From Rhodoferax sp. UBA5149 (GTDB lineage: Bacteria > Pseudomonadota > Gammaproteobacteria > Burkholderiales > Burkholderiaceae_C), in contig NZ_DHXT01000097.1 in NCBI RefSeq assembly GCF_002413825.1, positions 79,467 through 107,301 on the forward strand: a DNA stretch of 27,835 nt, written 5' to 3'. The notes beneath the pieces were generated by a model. That model saw only the letters and a program-made list of their open reading frames with translations, was not told where the DNA came from and ran no database searches. Shown in pieces: positions 5,988 through 14,740 of this stretch. The position numbers and the translations under genes were made by a program. Each line of letters begins with the position of its first letter. Position 1 is the first letter of the stretch.

Positions 5988-7433
5988 ATGTTGACGAAAA
6001 CCGCATCGCAGTCTTTGACCGAGCAGCTCTCCGCCCGTTTTGCCGAGCGCATCCGCAACCGTCTGCTGGCGCCGGGCAGCCGTCTTCCCTCGGTGCGCCA
6101 GTGCGCCCTGCAGCAGGGCGTGAGCCCCAGCACGGTGGTGGCGGCCTACGACCAGCTGTTGGCGCAGGGGTTGGTGGAGGCCCGCAGAAACAGTGGATTC
6201 TTTATAAGAAACAGGGCTCTAGCCCCCGAATCTGTTGCGCAGTCAGCTATAAATTCAGTAGCAAATCAGGATGCCCGTCGAACCACGAAGAGCAGTTTTG
6301 AGGCGCACCATGTGCCGGTCAATGCGACGGCGCTGATTCGCGGCATGTTTCATGGCAGCAGCGACAAACCGCAGCCCGGCATGGGCGTGTTTCCGCCGGA
6401 CTGGCTGGCGACCACCTTCATGGCGGCAGCCGTGCGCCGCGTCACCAGCACGCGCGCGTTGCATGCATTCTCCTTGCAGTACGGCGAGCCTGCCGGCGAC
6501 AGTGGCTTGCGTCAATCGCTGTCGCAAAAACTCATTGGCTTGAACGTGCACGCCAGCCCGCAGCAGATCATCACGACTGTGGGGGCCACCCACGCGCTGG
6601 ACATCGTGAGTCGCACGCTGTTGCGCGCGGGTGATCATGTGATGGTGGAGGAGCCCGGCTGGGCCATCGAGTTTGCGCGCCTGGACGCCTTGGGCATGCG
6701 CATCCTGCCGGTGCCACGGCGTGCCGATGGCCCCGATCTGGAGGTCATGGCGCGCTATTGCGAGCTGCACAATCCCAAACTGTTCGTGAGTGTCAGTGTG
6801 CTGCATAACCCGACCGGCTACTGCCTCTCGCCGGGCAGCGCGCACCGCGTGCTGCAACTGGCCAACGCGCACAATTTTCATATTGTTGAAGACGATACCT
6901 ACAGCCACCTCGCCCCCGAACATGCCACCCGCCTGTGCGCGCTCGATGGCTTGCAGCGCACGATTTACGTCAGCGGGTTCGCCAAAATCCTGGCGCCCGG
7001 CTGGCGCGTCGGCTTCATGGCCGCGCCCCCGGCGCTGTTCGAGCGGCTGCTGGACACCAAATTGCTGGCGACCCTGACCACGCCGGCGCTGTTGGAGAAG
7101 GCACTGGCCTGGTGCATCGACCAGGGTCAACTGCGCCGCCATGCGGAGCGTATCCGGACCCGGCTCGATCTGGCCCGTGCCCGCAGTGTGAAGTTGGCGT
7201 TGGCGCATGGCTGCAGCTTTGCCGCACCGCCCGCCGGCCTGTTTGGCTGGGTGGAAACCGGTGTCGACACCGACGCGCTGGCGCAGCGCATGCTCGATGT
7301 GGGCTACCTGTTGGCCCCGGGCGCCCTGTTTCATGCCAGCCGCCAGCCCAGCACGCTGATGCGCATCAACTTCTGCACGACGCAGGAGGCGCAGTTCTGG
7401 GAGGTTTTCTCGAAAATCCGTGCCGAGTTGTGA
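5988..7433 (+). CDS. MocR/PdxR-type transcriptional regulator (GntR HTH + aminotransferase domain)
   Basis: This 481-residue cytoplasmic transcription factor has a winged helix-turn-helix at about residues 10-75 (RLPSVRQCALQQGVSPSTVVAAYDQL is split over the recognition region) and a fold-type I aminotransferase-like effector domain from about 115. The effector domain has HNPTG with Asn274, IVEDDTYSHL, and the PLP lysine K333 in SGFAKILAPGWRVGF, so it probably binds PLP or an aldimine as signal. GAAGGGA before ATG 5988 is a strong ribosome site. Family members usually control a divergent transporter or amino-acid gene; here the divergent partner is a decayed exporter followed by EamA, aminotransferase and PhzF. 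The variable linker at residues 68-90 is encoded by a palindromic repeat. A 7-bp inverted repeat in the promoter suggests autoregulation. Confidence 0.93.
   Translation: MLTKTASQSLTEQLSARFAERIRNRLLAPGSRLPSVRQCALQQGVSPSTVVAAYDQLLAQGLVEARRNSGFFIRNRALAPESVAQSAINSVANQDARRTTKSSFEAHHVPVNATALIRGMFHGSSDKPQPGMGVFPPDWLATTFMAAAVRRVTSTRALHAFSLQYGEPAGDSGLRQSLSQKLIGLNVHASPQQIITTVGATHALDIVSRTLLRAGDHVMVEEPGWAIEFARLDALGMRILPVPRRADGPDLEVMARYCELHNPKLFVSVSVLHNPTGYCLSPGSAHRVLQLANAHNFHIVEDDTYSHLAPEHATRLCALDGLQRTIYVSGFAKILAPGWRVGFMAAPPALFERLLDTKLLATLTTPALLEKALAWCIDQGQLRRHAERIRTRLDLARARSVKLALAHGCSFAAPPAGLFGWVETGVDTDALAQRMLDVGYLLAPGALFHASRQPSTLMRINFCTTQEAQFWEVFSKIRAEL
6201..6260 (-). repeat. Intragenic palindromic repeat, copy C
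   Basis: On the minus strand the copy reads ATAGCTGACTGCG (6238-6250) and then GGGCTAGAG (6217-6225), the same two blocks as copy B. GGGCT / AGCCC arms with flanking AACAG / CTGTT can fold. It encodes the HTH-to-effector linker of the MocR protein. Confidence 0.5.
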
Positions 7434-7462
7434 ACGTTGGGTTTTCAAGCCCCTCCAGCTCT

Positions 7463-8716
7463 TTACACCAGCAACAAACCCTTCGCGGGATGCGGCGTGG
7501 CATTGGACAGCGTGCGCAACAGGGCCCGATTGACGTCCTCGAGATTCATTTGGTGTGAATCGCAGAGCAAGCGCGTGGCGTGGGTATTGGGTGACTCCAG
7601 CGCGGTGGCTATGTCAAGGTAAGGCATGTAAGGCCCCGTGTGGCCCAGAATCGCGGACGTGATGCGTTCCGACAGGTGGAGGCGCGCCAGGGCTGCGTTC
7701 AGGGGTTCGCCCAGCATCAGGTCAACCTGCGAGAGCAGGCCACACAGATAAATTTCGCGGCGCAAATCGTCGCCATCACCGGCGTCCAGCAGATGCGCCA
7801 TCAGGCGGGCCCGTACCACCATGGCGGTTCGTACCGGCTGCAAGTTCAGGTCGCTGGTGGCGTGGGGTAGCTGCTCCAGCAGCCAGGACCGAATCGGCGA
7901 CAGGCCCAGCACCATCAGTGCGTGCCGTATCGATTCGATCTCGGTGCGCAGGCCCAGACCCGCCGAGTTGGCATAACGCATGAAGCGATAAGCCAGGATC
8001 GGCTCCTCACTCAAGATGTGCTCGATATGTTCCACGGAATCGTCGGCATCAATGGCTTCGATCAGTCCGACGACCGCGCGGTGCCCGGGCTGGATGCGCT
8101 GGTGCCGATACCCGTGCAGCACGTCTTCCATGGGCCAACCGGCTACCGCCCAGGCGCCTTGCTCGTCCAGGCAATGCTCGGTCAAAACCCGGCTGGCAAC
8201 CGCCTCGTAAATGTGCTTGGCCAGCACCGGGCTCGTTACCCGGCTTGTTCGCGACGCATCGGCTCCATTGTGTTTGCGCAGGGACACCCGCAAACCGGCC
8301 AGCGACTCCTCCGCGCTCAAGGTCACCATATGGCGAAAAAAGCAAGGTGCCAGCGCGGCACTGGGTCGCGCCCCGGGTTCGCCGCGCCAGATCAGCTTTA
8401 TGCCGCGTTGATGCGCCTGATGAACGCGCCGCGCCATGACCGGATCATTCAGGTGCGACTCATGCACGACAAGCCACGGACTATTCGAGGGGCCGTGATC
8501 CAGCAGGTCGCCCAGTAGCCGGGGCGACTGCACCGACAACAGGAGTTCGGGGGCTTGCTCGGACCACAATTCACCGAGCGCACTCAGGAGATGGGGGGCA
8601 TCGACGGCGGTGCTGTCGTCGGTGCCGACGAAGAGCTGAACGCCGCTGAACTGGCGCAGCTGGTTCCACAGCAGTTGATAGCCAAGAGAAACACTGCCAA
8701 GAACGGTACGGACCAT
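7463..8716 (-). CDS. HDOD-domain signalling protein (degenerate EAL + HDOD, YuxH-like)
   Basis: This protein of about 417 residues carries an HDOD domain around residues 220-400, with VGLIEAIDADDSVEHIEHILSEEP and LAYRFMRYANSAGLGL as its most typical segments. HDOD domains resemble HD phosphohydrolases but usually lack the metal ligands, and they act in signalling, often in motility. The N-terminal part begins SLGYQLLWN and looks like the degenerate EAL domain of YuxH-type proteins, without EAL catalytic residues that I can see. A start at 8857 would place 47 residues inside flgL; ATG 8716, four bases after the flgL stop, is preferred although no clear Shine-Dalgarno precedes it. It is the last gene of the flg operon, so it should be co-expressed with hook and junction proteins. 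Its precise function is unknown. Confidence 0.85.
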   Translation of the reverse strand: MVRTVLGSVSLGYQLLWNQLRQFSGVQLFVGTDDSTAVDAPHLLSALGELWSEQAPELLLSVQSPRLLGDLLDHGPSNSPWLVVHESHLNDPVMARRVHQAHQRGIKLIWRGEPGARPSAALAPCFFRHMVTLSAEESLAGLRVSLRKHNGADASRTSRVTSPVLAKHIYEAVASRVLTEHCLDEQGAWAVAGWPMEDVLHGYRHQRIQPGHRAVVGLIEAIDADDSVEHIEHILSEEPILAYRFMRYANSAGLGLRTEIESIRHALMVLGLSPIRSWLLEQLPHATSDLNLQPVRTAMVVRARLMAHLLDAGDGDDLRREIYLCGLLSQVDLMLGEPLNAALARLHLSERITSAILGHTGPYMPYLDIATALESPNTHATRLLCDSHQMNLEDVNRALLRTLSNATPHPAKGLLLV

Positions 8717-8720
8717 GGTG

Positions 8721-9935
8721 TCAGCTAATGTAATTGAAAAGTGACAGTTTCTGGACTTGCGCGTAAGACTGCAAGGCCGCCTGGTAGCCGGTTTGAAGTT
8801 TCTGAAAATCCGAGATGCCTTTGACCATGTCCAGGTCCTCGGCCCTTGACTTGTCAACGGTCAGTTGAATCGTGCGACCTTGCTGTGAGCTGGTGATGTT
8901 GTCAGCACGATTTAACCACTCGCCGGCTTGGCCGCGTGCCGATTGAATCTGGTTCATGCTGGCATCAATTTGTGTTAGTGCGAGAGGGATAGTCTGGTTG
9001 TTATCTGCCGGGGTGCCGCTTTTGATGCCAGCTATGGCATCGTCCAGCACCTTGAAAACATTGGTTTTTGTGCTGGGGCTGATCTGTACGACATCACCAT
9101 TGGCGGGCGCGCCGTTAGCGACAAACGACATGCCGTCAAACTGGATCGCCTGGCCAGCAACGTAGGGCTGCGCGGCCAGGATGGCAGGGCCTGCCGGCGA
9201 GGGAGCGCTCGTGGCGTCAAAAACGTTATAGCTCGTCACCCCCGCCGCCACGCTGAACTCCACGCTGTAGTTGTGGCCTGTCAGCGCCGCCGGAGACACG
9301 ACTTGCCCTGTGTCGGTCCATACCGAACCGGTGTTGAGGGCGGCTGGTGCGGCAGGCAATGCGACGTTAAAGCTGCCGTTGCCCGTGGGTACGCTCATCC
9401 AGATGGCCTGGCCGTCCATGGCCCCGGGCACAGTGACCTCAGTGCTGGCCCGCTGACCGCCGACGCCGTTGAAGCTCACCCCGGTCGTTGCGTCGGTGAA
9501 GGGGACGCTTGCGCTGCCCAAGCCACCAAACAGGGGCGAGCCGTTGCTGTCGGCACGGTTCGCCACGGCAAATAACTGGTCTCGCAAACCTGTCATCTGT
9601 TGGGCAATAGTGGCGCGATCAGTCGCTTTGTAGCTGCCGTTGCCGGCACTGACGACGAGCTCGCGCAGGCTTTGCATCAGGTCGGTGGCATCCCCCAAGG
9701 CGGACTCCGCCAAGGTGATGGAATTGCTTTGGACGCCCAGGGCGCGTTGATCGGTTGCCACGCGCGTCATGCGCGTCAAGTCGCGCTCGGCCTGCGCCGC
9801 ACCGGTCGGATCGTCGCTGGCGCGATTGACATTTTTGCCGGAAGTCAGCTTTTCCTGCTGGCTGGCGAGATCTGATTGGCGTGTGTACAGGTTTTGCAAC
9901 GCGTTGTCATAGGTGTTGGCCGAGCTCAATCGCAT
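8721..9935 (-). CDS. flgL: Flagellar hook-associated protein 3, FlgL
   Basis: FlgL is the second hook-filament junction protein, exported through the flagellar secretion channel and placed between FlgK and flagellin. The 404 residues have the flagellin-like N-terminal coiled coil (MRLSSANTYDNALQNLYTRQ then KLTSGKNVNRASDDPTGAA) and a matching C-terminal helix (DLDMVKGISDFQKLQTGYQAALQSY shared with flagellins). The protein is about 90 residues longer than the enterobacterial one, the extra length being in the Ala/Gly/Thr-rich central surface domain. GAGGAG stands a few bases before ATG 9935. It follows flgK by 28 bases in the same operon. Confidence 0.96.
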   Translation of the reverse strand: MRLSSANTYDNALQNLYTRQSDLASQQEKLTSGKNVNRASDDPTGAAQAERDLTRMTRVATDQRALGVQSNSITLAESALGDATDLMQSLRELVVSAGNGSYKATDRATIAQQMTGLRDQLFAVANRADSNGSPLFGGLGSASVPFTDATTGVSFNGVGGQRASTEVTVPGAMDGQAIWMSVPTGNGSFNVALPAAPAALNTGSVWTDTGQVVSPAALTGHNYSVEFSVAAGVTSYNVFDATSAPSPAGPAILAAQPYVAGQAIQFDGMSFVANGAPANGDVVQISPSTKTNVFKVLDDAIAGIKSGTPADNNQTIPLALTQIDASMNQIQSARGQAGEWLNRADNITSSQQGRTIQLTVDKSRAEDLDMVKGISDFQKLQTGYQAALQSYAQVQKLSLFNYIS

Positions 9936-9963
9936 GATGTACTCCTCGTGGATCGTTCTTTAA

Positions 9964-11910
9964 CTATCGCCCGAACGTCTGCATCAGGGTGTCAAAAATG
10001 CCTTGTGCGATTTGCAGCATTTTGGCCGAGGCCTGATAAGACTGTTGGAATTGCAGCAATTTGGCCGCTTCTTCGTCAAGATTGACGCCCGACACACTGG
10101 CGCGGTTGGTCTCAATATTGGTGGCAATGGATTTGGACACGGCCGCGGTCGACGTGGCGCTTTGGACCCGAACGCCGATCTCCGCCATGGCGCTGGCGTA
10201 GCCGTCGGTCAAGGCGCCGCCGTCAAACATGGCGACGTCGCGCAAGGCCATCATGGCTTCGGCATTGCCGGAATTCAGCTTCTGGTTGGCGCTCGGCTGC
10301 ACGGTGGCGGTGCTGCCCACCGTGAAGGTGTCGCCCGGGTAGATCGGACTTGTCCCTACGGCAGAACCCTGGAGCGTGAGCGACCAGCCGGTGGCGCCCG
10401 GGGAAACCGTATCGTATTCAATGGCCTGACCTGGCGTGTAGGGGTAAGTGGTGGCCCCGGTGTCGGACCGGATGTAGGTTCCCGGCGCGGTGAACGTCAG
10501 CGTAATGGCCGCTGGCGCCGGCATCGACCTGGCGGCCAGGCTCGCGACGGCCAGCGTGCCTTTGTTGTTGGCGCCGGCGTTGGCCGCAACCGGGCTGCTC
10601 ATGGCCAAGGCTGCTGGGGAAGAAAAAGCGGTGGCAATGGTCGACGAAACTGCGCTGAAAGGCGTGATCAAAAAGCGATCATTGGAGGCCGCGCCGGCAC
10701 TGACAGAGATATTCAGTCCGTCAATCTGTATGGGAACCGCACCGAAGGCCGTGACGACGCCGTCAGAAAGTCGGGTGATATTGCCGGCAGCGGGGCCGGT
10801 GAAGCTGACTTCATAGTTGGACGCCGCCAGCGCCGTGGTACCCGAATTGGGCGGCGCTTGAACGGTGACCTGCAAGGTCGCTGTGCCAGTGTTGGTGCTC
10901 GCCTCGAGGCCCGCTGGCAAGCTGCTCACTTTGAACAGGTCACCACCGGTTGCGCCGTTCAAATCAACACCGAGCTTGTGCTGGTCGTTGGCCGCTGTAC
11001 CAATCGCCAAGGCCATGCGCCCGAGCAGGTTGCGGGCATCGACCAGATCACTGTTTTGAAATCGCAGCAGACCCGCCATCTGACCACCACCCAGGGTGGC
11101 CTCTTCCATCACCATGGGTGCCCCGGCACTCTGCATAGTCAGTTTGATGGTGGCCGGATCACCGTACGCGTCCTGACCGAGGCCCATCGTGGACACCTTG
11201 GTTCCCAGCACCAGGGGCTGGCTGCCGGCCACGAACAGGCTAACCGACCCGTCATCGGCGGGAATGCTCGTGGTCTGGACATATTGATTCAGATCCTTGA
11301 TGAGCTGGTCACGCTGGTCCAGTAGATCATTGGCGGGCTGGCCTGAGCCTAGATTGCGCGCAATCTGTTCATTGGTGGCAGCGATGCGCCCGGCCAGGAG
11401 GTTGACTGCCGTGACCGCGTCCTTCAACTGGCTGCTGACGCCTTGCTTCAAGTCATCCAGACTGCTGGAAGCGGCCCGAAAACGGGCGGCCATCTCGTCT
11501 GCGTGGGTCAGCGCCACTGTGCGTGCCGTCAGATCGGTCGGGGCGTTTGCAACATCTGAGAACGAGTTGAGCATGTCGCTCACGGATGCCCCGAGGCCGC
11601 TTGCCCCCCCCTGGAAAATGTTTTCAAGTTGCGTGAGCTGATTCAGACGCGCGGTATCCGACGCGGACACCGAGCTGGAGACGGCGGCTTGGCGTGTCAG
11701 GAAATCACTGTGGTTGCGCAGGATCGTCTGGACATCCACCCCGTTGCCGATGTAGCCACTACCGGTGTACTGTCCCGGCACCGCCTGAAACACCGCGGAC
11801 TGACGCGAGTAGCCCGGCGTGTTGACGTTGGCAATGTTGTTGCCAGTCGTCTGCAGCGCAACCTGGTTGGCCATCAGGGCGCGGGTGCCGATGTTAAGAA
11901 TGCCACTCAT
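9964..11910 (-). CDS. flgK: Flagellar hook-associated protein 1, FlgK
   Basis: FlgK is the first hook-filament junction protein. The N-terminus (ILNIGTRALMANQVALQTTG, then NNIANVNTPGYSRQ) has the rod/hook-family NNIAN motif, and the C-terminus (SGVNLDEEAAKLLQFQQSYQ, then ASAKMLQIAQGIFDTLM) forms the paired helix. The length of 648 residues exceeds the roughly 550 of enterobacteria; the excess lies in a repetitive Ala/Thr/Ser-rich central part. ATG 11910 overlaps the flgJ stop (ATGA), suggesting coupled translation. Confidence 0.97.
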   Translation of the reverse strand: MSGILNIGTRALMANQVALQTTGNNIANVNTPGYSRQSAVFQAVPGQYTGSGYIGNGVDVQTILRNHSDFLTRQAAVSSSVSASDTARLNQLTQLENIFQGGASGLGASVSDMLNSFSDVANAPTDLTARTVALTHADEMAARFRAASSSLDDLKQGVSSQLKDAVTAVNLLAGRIAATNEQIARNLGSGQPANDLLDQRDQLIKDLNQYVQTTSIPADDGSVSLFVAGSQPLVLGTKVSTMGLGQDAYGDPATIKLTMQSAGAPMVMEEATLGGGQMAGLLRFQNSDLVDARNLLGRMALAIGTAANDQHKLGVDLNGATGGDLFKVSSLPAGLEASTNTGTATLQVTVQAPPNSGTTALAASNYEVSFTGPAAGNITRLSDGVVTAFGAVPIQIDGLNISVSAGAASNDRFLITPFSAVSSTIATAFSSPAALAMSSPVAANAGANNKGTLAVASLAARSMPAPAAITLTFTAPGTYIRSDTGATTYPYTPGQAIEYDTVSPGATGWSLTLQGSAVGTSPIYPGDTFTVGSTATVQPSANQKLNSGNAEAMMALRDVAMFDGGALTDGYASAMAEIGVRVQSATSTAAVSKSIATNIETNRASVSGVNLDEEAAKLLQFQQSYQASAKMLQIAQGIFDTLMQTFGR

Positions 11911-12821
11911 ACGTTTTGCGCCAAGACTTGCGCGCGCTGCAGCCGCTGCGTGGTGTGAATGGCGCGACTCAGCTTGGAGGCGTAATCCGGGTCGGTGGCG
12001 TAACCGGCTTTCTGCATGCCCGTCGCAAATGCCTGCACCGAGTTTGTCTGCAGACTGGCCTGTGCATACCGGGGCGTTTGGGTAATGAGTTTTGCGTAGT
12101 CGCGAAAAGACGATTCGTAAGAGTCATAGGCGCGAAACTTGGCGACTGCTTTTTTGGCTATGCCGTTGACGTATTCTGTGGTGGTGACTTCCGCGACTTT
12201 GCCGGTCCACCCGGCACCTGCCTTGATGCCAAACAGATTGAAGGACGGCGCGCCACCTTTCATCTTGATTTCATGTTGGCCCCAGCCCGTCTCGTGGCCA
12301 GCCTGCCCCAGCATGTAGCTGGCCGGAATACCGCTGGATTTTTCTGCGCTGGCGGCCGCTTCCGAATGGCGTTGAACAAAATTGGTTTGCCCGACCGTGG
12401 GCGCGCTAGCGTGGGCGCTGTAGGCGGCCAGAGACGACGCTTTGGTTCTGGCGCTGATTGGCGTTACGACTGGCTTTTTGTCTGAATCGGCGGCCCCGGG
12501 CTTAGCGTCAACCGTCTGGCGCGACAGCTGTTGAGCAATCAGATCCGACAGCCCGCCGGGTTGGCCGGACATCTGTACCGCAAACTGCTGGTCCAGCAGG
12601 TCGGCGCCCAAGTCACCGCCTGGGCTGTCCATCAAGCCCGATTTCATCGTGGCTTCGCGCATGCTTTTGATGAGTTCACGCATGAACAGGGACTCGAACT
12701 GCTTGGCGGCTTCCTTGATGGCTGCGGGCGTTTTTTTTCCGGCCTGCAACTTCAAATTGTTGAGTGAGCGCGCGTCGGCTGCCAGCGAGCCGGATGCGCC
12801 AGGGAGTTGCCCGTAGCTCAT
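11907..12821 (-). CDS. flgJ: Flagellar rod-cap / peptidoglycan hydrolase FlgJ
   Basis: FlgJ caps the growing rod and opens the peptidoglycan. The 304 residues have two domains: the N-terminal rod-assembly part (KKTPAAIKEAAKQFESLFMR, then ELIKSMREATMKSGLMDSPG) and, after an Ala/Ser/Lys linker, a glucosaminidase domain from about 150. The catalytic glutamate is visible in GQAGHETGWGQHEI, followed by SFNLFGIKAG and a YESSFRDYAKLI segment. Dual-domain FlgJ is usual in beta- and gammaproteobacteria. GGAGG lies nine bases before the ATG, inside the end of flgI, whose stop is one base upstream. Confidence 0.96.
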   Translation of the reverse strand: MSYGQLPGASGSLAADARSLNNLKLQAGKKTPAAIKEAAKQFESLFMRELIKSMREATMKSGLMDSPGGDLGADLLDQQFAVQMSGQPGGLSDLIAQQLSRQTVDAKPGAADSDKKPVVTPISARTKASSLAAYSAHASAPTVGQTNFVQRHSEAAASAEKSSGIPASYMLGQAGHETGWGQHEIKMKGGAPSFNLFGIKAGAGWTGKVAEVTTTEYVNGIAKKAVAKFRAYDSYESSFRDYAKLITQTPRYAQASLQTNSVQAFATGMQKAGYATDPDYASKLSRAIHTTQRLQRAQVLAQNV

Positions 12822-12822
12822 C

Positions 12823-13968
12823 TCAGATGACCTCCAGCTCCGCGTTCAGAGCACCGGCCGCCTTGACGGCTTGCAAAATAGCCAGCAGGTCTTGCGGCGT
12901 GGCGCCCAGCGCATTCAAGGCACGCACCACGTCCGACAGTTGGGCGGCCGTCGGCAACTGAATCAAGATGCCGGGTTCTTGTTTGATTTGGATATTGCTT
13001 TTCTCGGTCACCACCGTTTGCCCGCCTGTTGACAAGGCGTTGGGCTGGCTGATCACGGGGGTTGAACTGATGCTGATCGACAGGTTGCCGTGTGCAATGG
13101 CGCACGGTCCCAAGGTCACCGCCTGATTGAGCACGATCGAGCCGGTGCGTGAATTGATGACGACTTTGGCCGAAGGCACTGAAGACTCCAGTGGCAACTC
13201 TTCCAGTTCGGCAATAAATGAAACACGCGCGTCAGACTCGGTGGGGGCAATGACTTTGACAGTCCGCCCATCAAGCGCGTGGGCCGAGCCTTCACCAAAG
13301 CGTTTGTTGATCGCCTTTGCCACACGCTGCGCCGTTTGAAAGTCTGAAGCTTCAAGCCCCAGGTTGATGCTGTTGCCTTCCAGCAAGGGGGTGGGCACAA
13401 TCCGCTCCACCTGCGCCCCGCCCGGAATACGTCCGGCGCTGAGATGGTTGATCTGAACTTTGCTACCGCCTGCTGCGGCCCCGGCGCCGGCCACGATAAG
13501 GTTGCCTTGCGCCAACGCATAGACCTCACCATCGGCGCCTTTGAGCGGCGTCGCAATCAGCATTCCCCCCTTGATGGACTTGGCGTTGCCCATGGACGAG
13601 ACCGTGACGTCGATGGCCTGGCCTGGCCTGGCAAAGGCGGGCAGCTGTGCCGTGACCAGCACGGCCGCCACGTTCTTGAGTTGCAACTGCGCGATGGCCG
13701 CTGCAGGTAGCGTGATGCCGAGCTGCTTCAGGTAGTTGGCGATGCCCTGGGACGTGTAGGGCATCTGGGTGGTCTGGTCGCCCGTGCCATCGAGTCCGAC
13801 CACCAGACCAAAACCGGTCAACTGGTTGCTGCGCACACCTTCAACCGCCGCCACCTCCTTGATGCGGTTGGCGTGGGCCGTACCTGGCACAAAAAGACTG
13901 GCGAGCAACCACAGCGCTGCCAGTGGCCAGAACTGGCGAATCTTGTGCGATGTGTGACTGCTGTGCAT
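12823..13968 (-). CDS. flgI: Flagellar P-ring protein FlgI
   Basis: FlgI forms the periplasmic ring around the rod in the peptidoglycan layer. The 381 residues begin with a Sec signal peptide (basic start, hydrophobic ALWLLASLFVPG, predicted cut after AHA at residue 33), then the conserved RIKEVAAVEGVRSNQLTGFG and GLVVGLDGTGDQT. Later conserved parts include NAVVVLTAxLPxFARPG-like VLVTAQLPAFARPGQAIDVT. The length is close to the family norm of 365-380. It lies 34 bases after flgH and directly before flgJ. Confidence 0.97.
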   Translation of the reverse strand: MHSSHTSHKIRQFWPLAALWLLASLFVPGTAHANRIKEVAAVEGVRSNQLTGFGLVVGLDGTGDQTTQMPYTSQGIANYLKQLGITLPAAAIAQLQLKNVAAVLVTAQLPAFARPGQAIDVTVSSMGNAKSIKGGMLIATPLKGADGEVYALAQGNLIVAGAGAAAGGSKVQINHLSAGRIPGGAQVERIVPTPLLEGNSINLGLEASDFQTAQRVAKAINKRFGEGSAHALDGRTVKVIAPTESDARVSFIAELEELPLESSVPSAKVVINSRTGSIVLNQAVTLGPCAIAHGNLSISISSTPVISQPNALSTGGQTVVTEKSNIQIKQEPGILIQLPTAAQLSDVVRALNALGATPQDLLAILQAVKAAGALNAELEVI

Positions 13969-14002
13969 GTTTGGTTACCCCTCGGCACTATTCTCGATAG
14001 CT

Positions 14003-14740
14003 TTAGAAGGGCAGAAAGCTGAAAAAGAACCGGGTTAACCAGCCAACTGTCTGCGCTTCGGCCTGTGCCCCCCGTCCTTTTGACTCGATACGGGCATTGG
14101 CGACCTGCGTCGAGTTGACGATGTTGCCTGGTTGCACCAGGGTCGGATCGATGGTTCCGGAGAATCGCAAGACATCCACATTCTGGTTCACACCAATTTG
14201 TTTTTCTCCTGTGACGACCAAGTGGCCGTTCGGCAAGACGTCCACCACGGTGGCGGTGATTGAGCCGGTGAAGGTATTGGCGCTGGCAGTGCCGCCCTTG
14301 CCGGAAAAATCGTTGGCCGATGAAGTGCCTATCCCGGCCTTCAGGTTGGCCAGGTCAAGAGGTGACACCAGCGGAAAGGCCGAGATGCTGGCAGAGCCGG
14401 ATGTTGTGCGGTTCGCGGTTGAGTTGGAGACCTGGCTGGCCGTGACGTTCTCCGCAATTTGAATCGTGATGAGGTCGCCGACAGCGCGCGCACGGGGGTC
14501 TTCAAAAGCCGGTCGGTAGCTGGCTTTTTGAAAAAGGCTGCCGGTGTTGGATCGCGCCGATGAGGGCGTTGCGGCGATGGCGTGCACCGCTTTGGGCTCG
14601 GCGAAATCGACTTTCGCGGTTTGCGGCAACGATTCGCAACCGGCGCAAACCAGGACAAGCCCCAAAGAGAGACCGCAGCCTCGCAGCACTCGACCAAGCG
14701 GGAGCAGGCGCAAAGCCAGGGTGTTCATGAGGTGGCTCAC
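14003..14740 (-). CDS. flgH: Flagellar L-ring lipoprotein FlgH
   Basis: FlgH is the outer-membrane L-ring lipoprotein. The 245-residue form has a lipoprotein signal ending VCAGC, with lipidated Cys35, then the typical segments GSLFQKASYRPAFEDPRARA, VGDLITIQIAENVTAS and GHLVVTGEKQIGVNQNVDVL. The frame can start at GTG 14740, which overlaps the flgG stop as GTGA, or at ATG 14728. Neither has a good Shine-Dalgarno; I keep GTG for its coupling overlap, but the ATG would still leave a complete signal peptide of about 30 residues. Confidence 0.95.
   Translation of the reverse strand: MSHLMNTLALRLLPLGRVLRGCGLSLGLVLVCAGCESLPQTAKVDFAEPKAVHAIAATPSSARSNTGSLFQKASYRPAFEDPRARAVGDLITIQIAENVTASQVSNSTANRTTSGSASISAFPLVSPLDLANLKAGIGTSSANDFSGKGGTASANTFTGSITATVVDVLPNGHLVVTGEKQIGVNQNVDVLRFSGTIDPTLVQPGNIVNSTQVANARIESKGRGAQAEAQTVGWLTRFFFSFLPF

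Noticed and set aside
6255..7448. Long minus-strand frame opposite the MocR gene
   Set aside because: Shadow of the real gene; Gln/Arg/His/Ala-rich and without any recognisable domain.
7439..7452. Possible terminator between the MocR and HDOD genes (GGG...CCC with a T-rich centre)
   Set aside because: The stem is only 3-4 bp and the T-run is in the loop instead of after the stem.
10003..11325. Long plus-strand frame (440 codons) opposite flgK
   Set aside because: Antisense shadow of a well-supported flagellar gene; composition is Gly/Arg-rich without motifs and there is no ribosome site.
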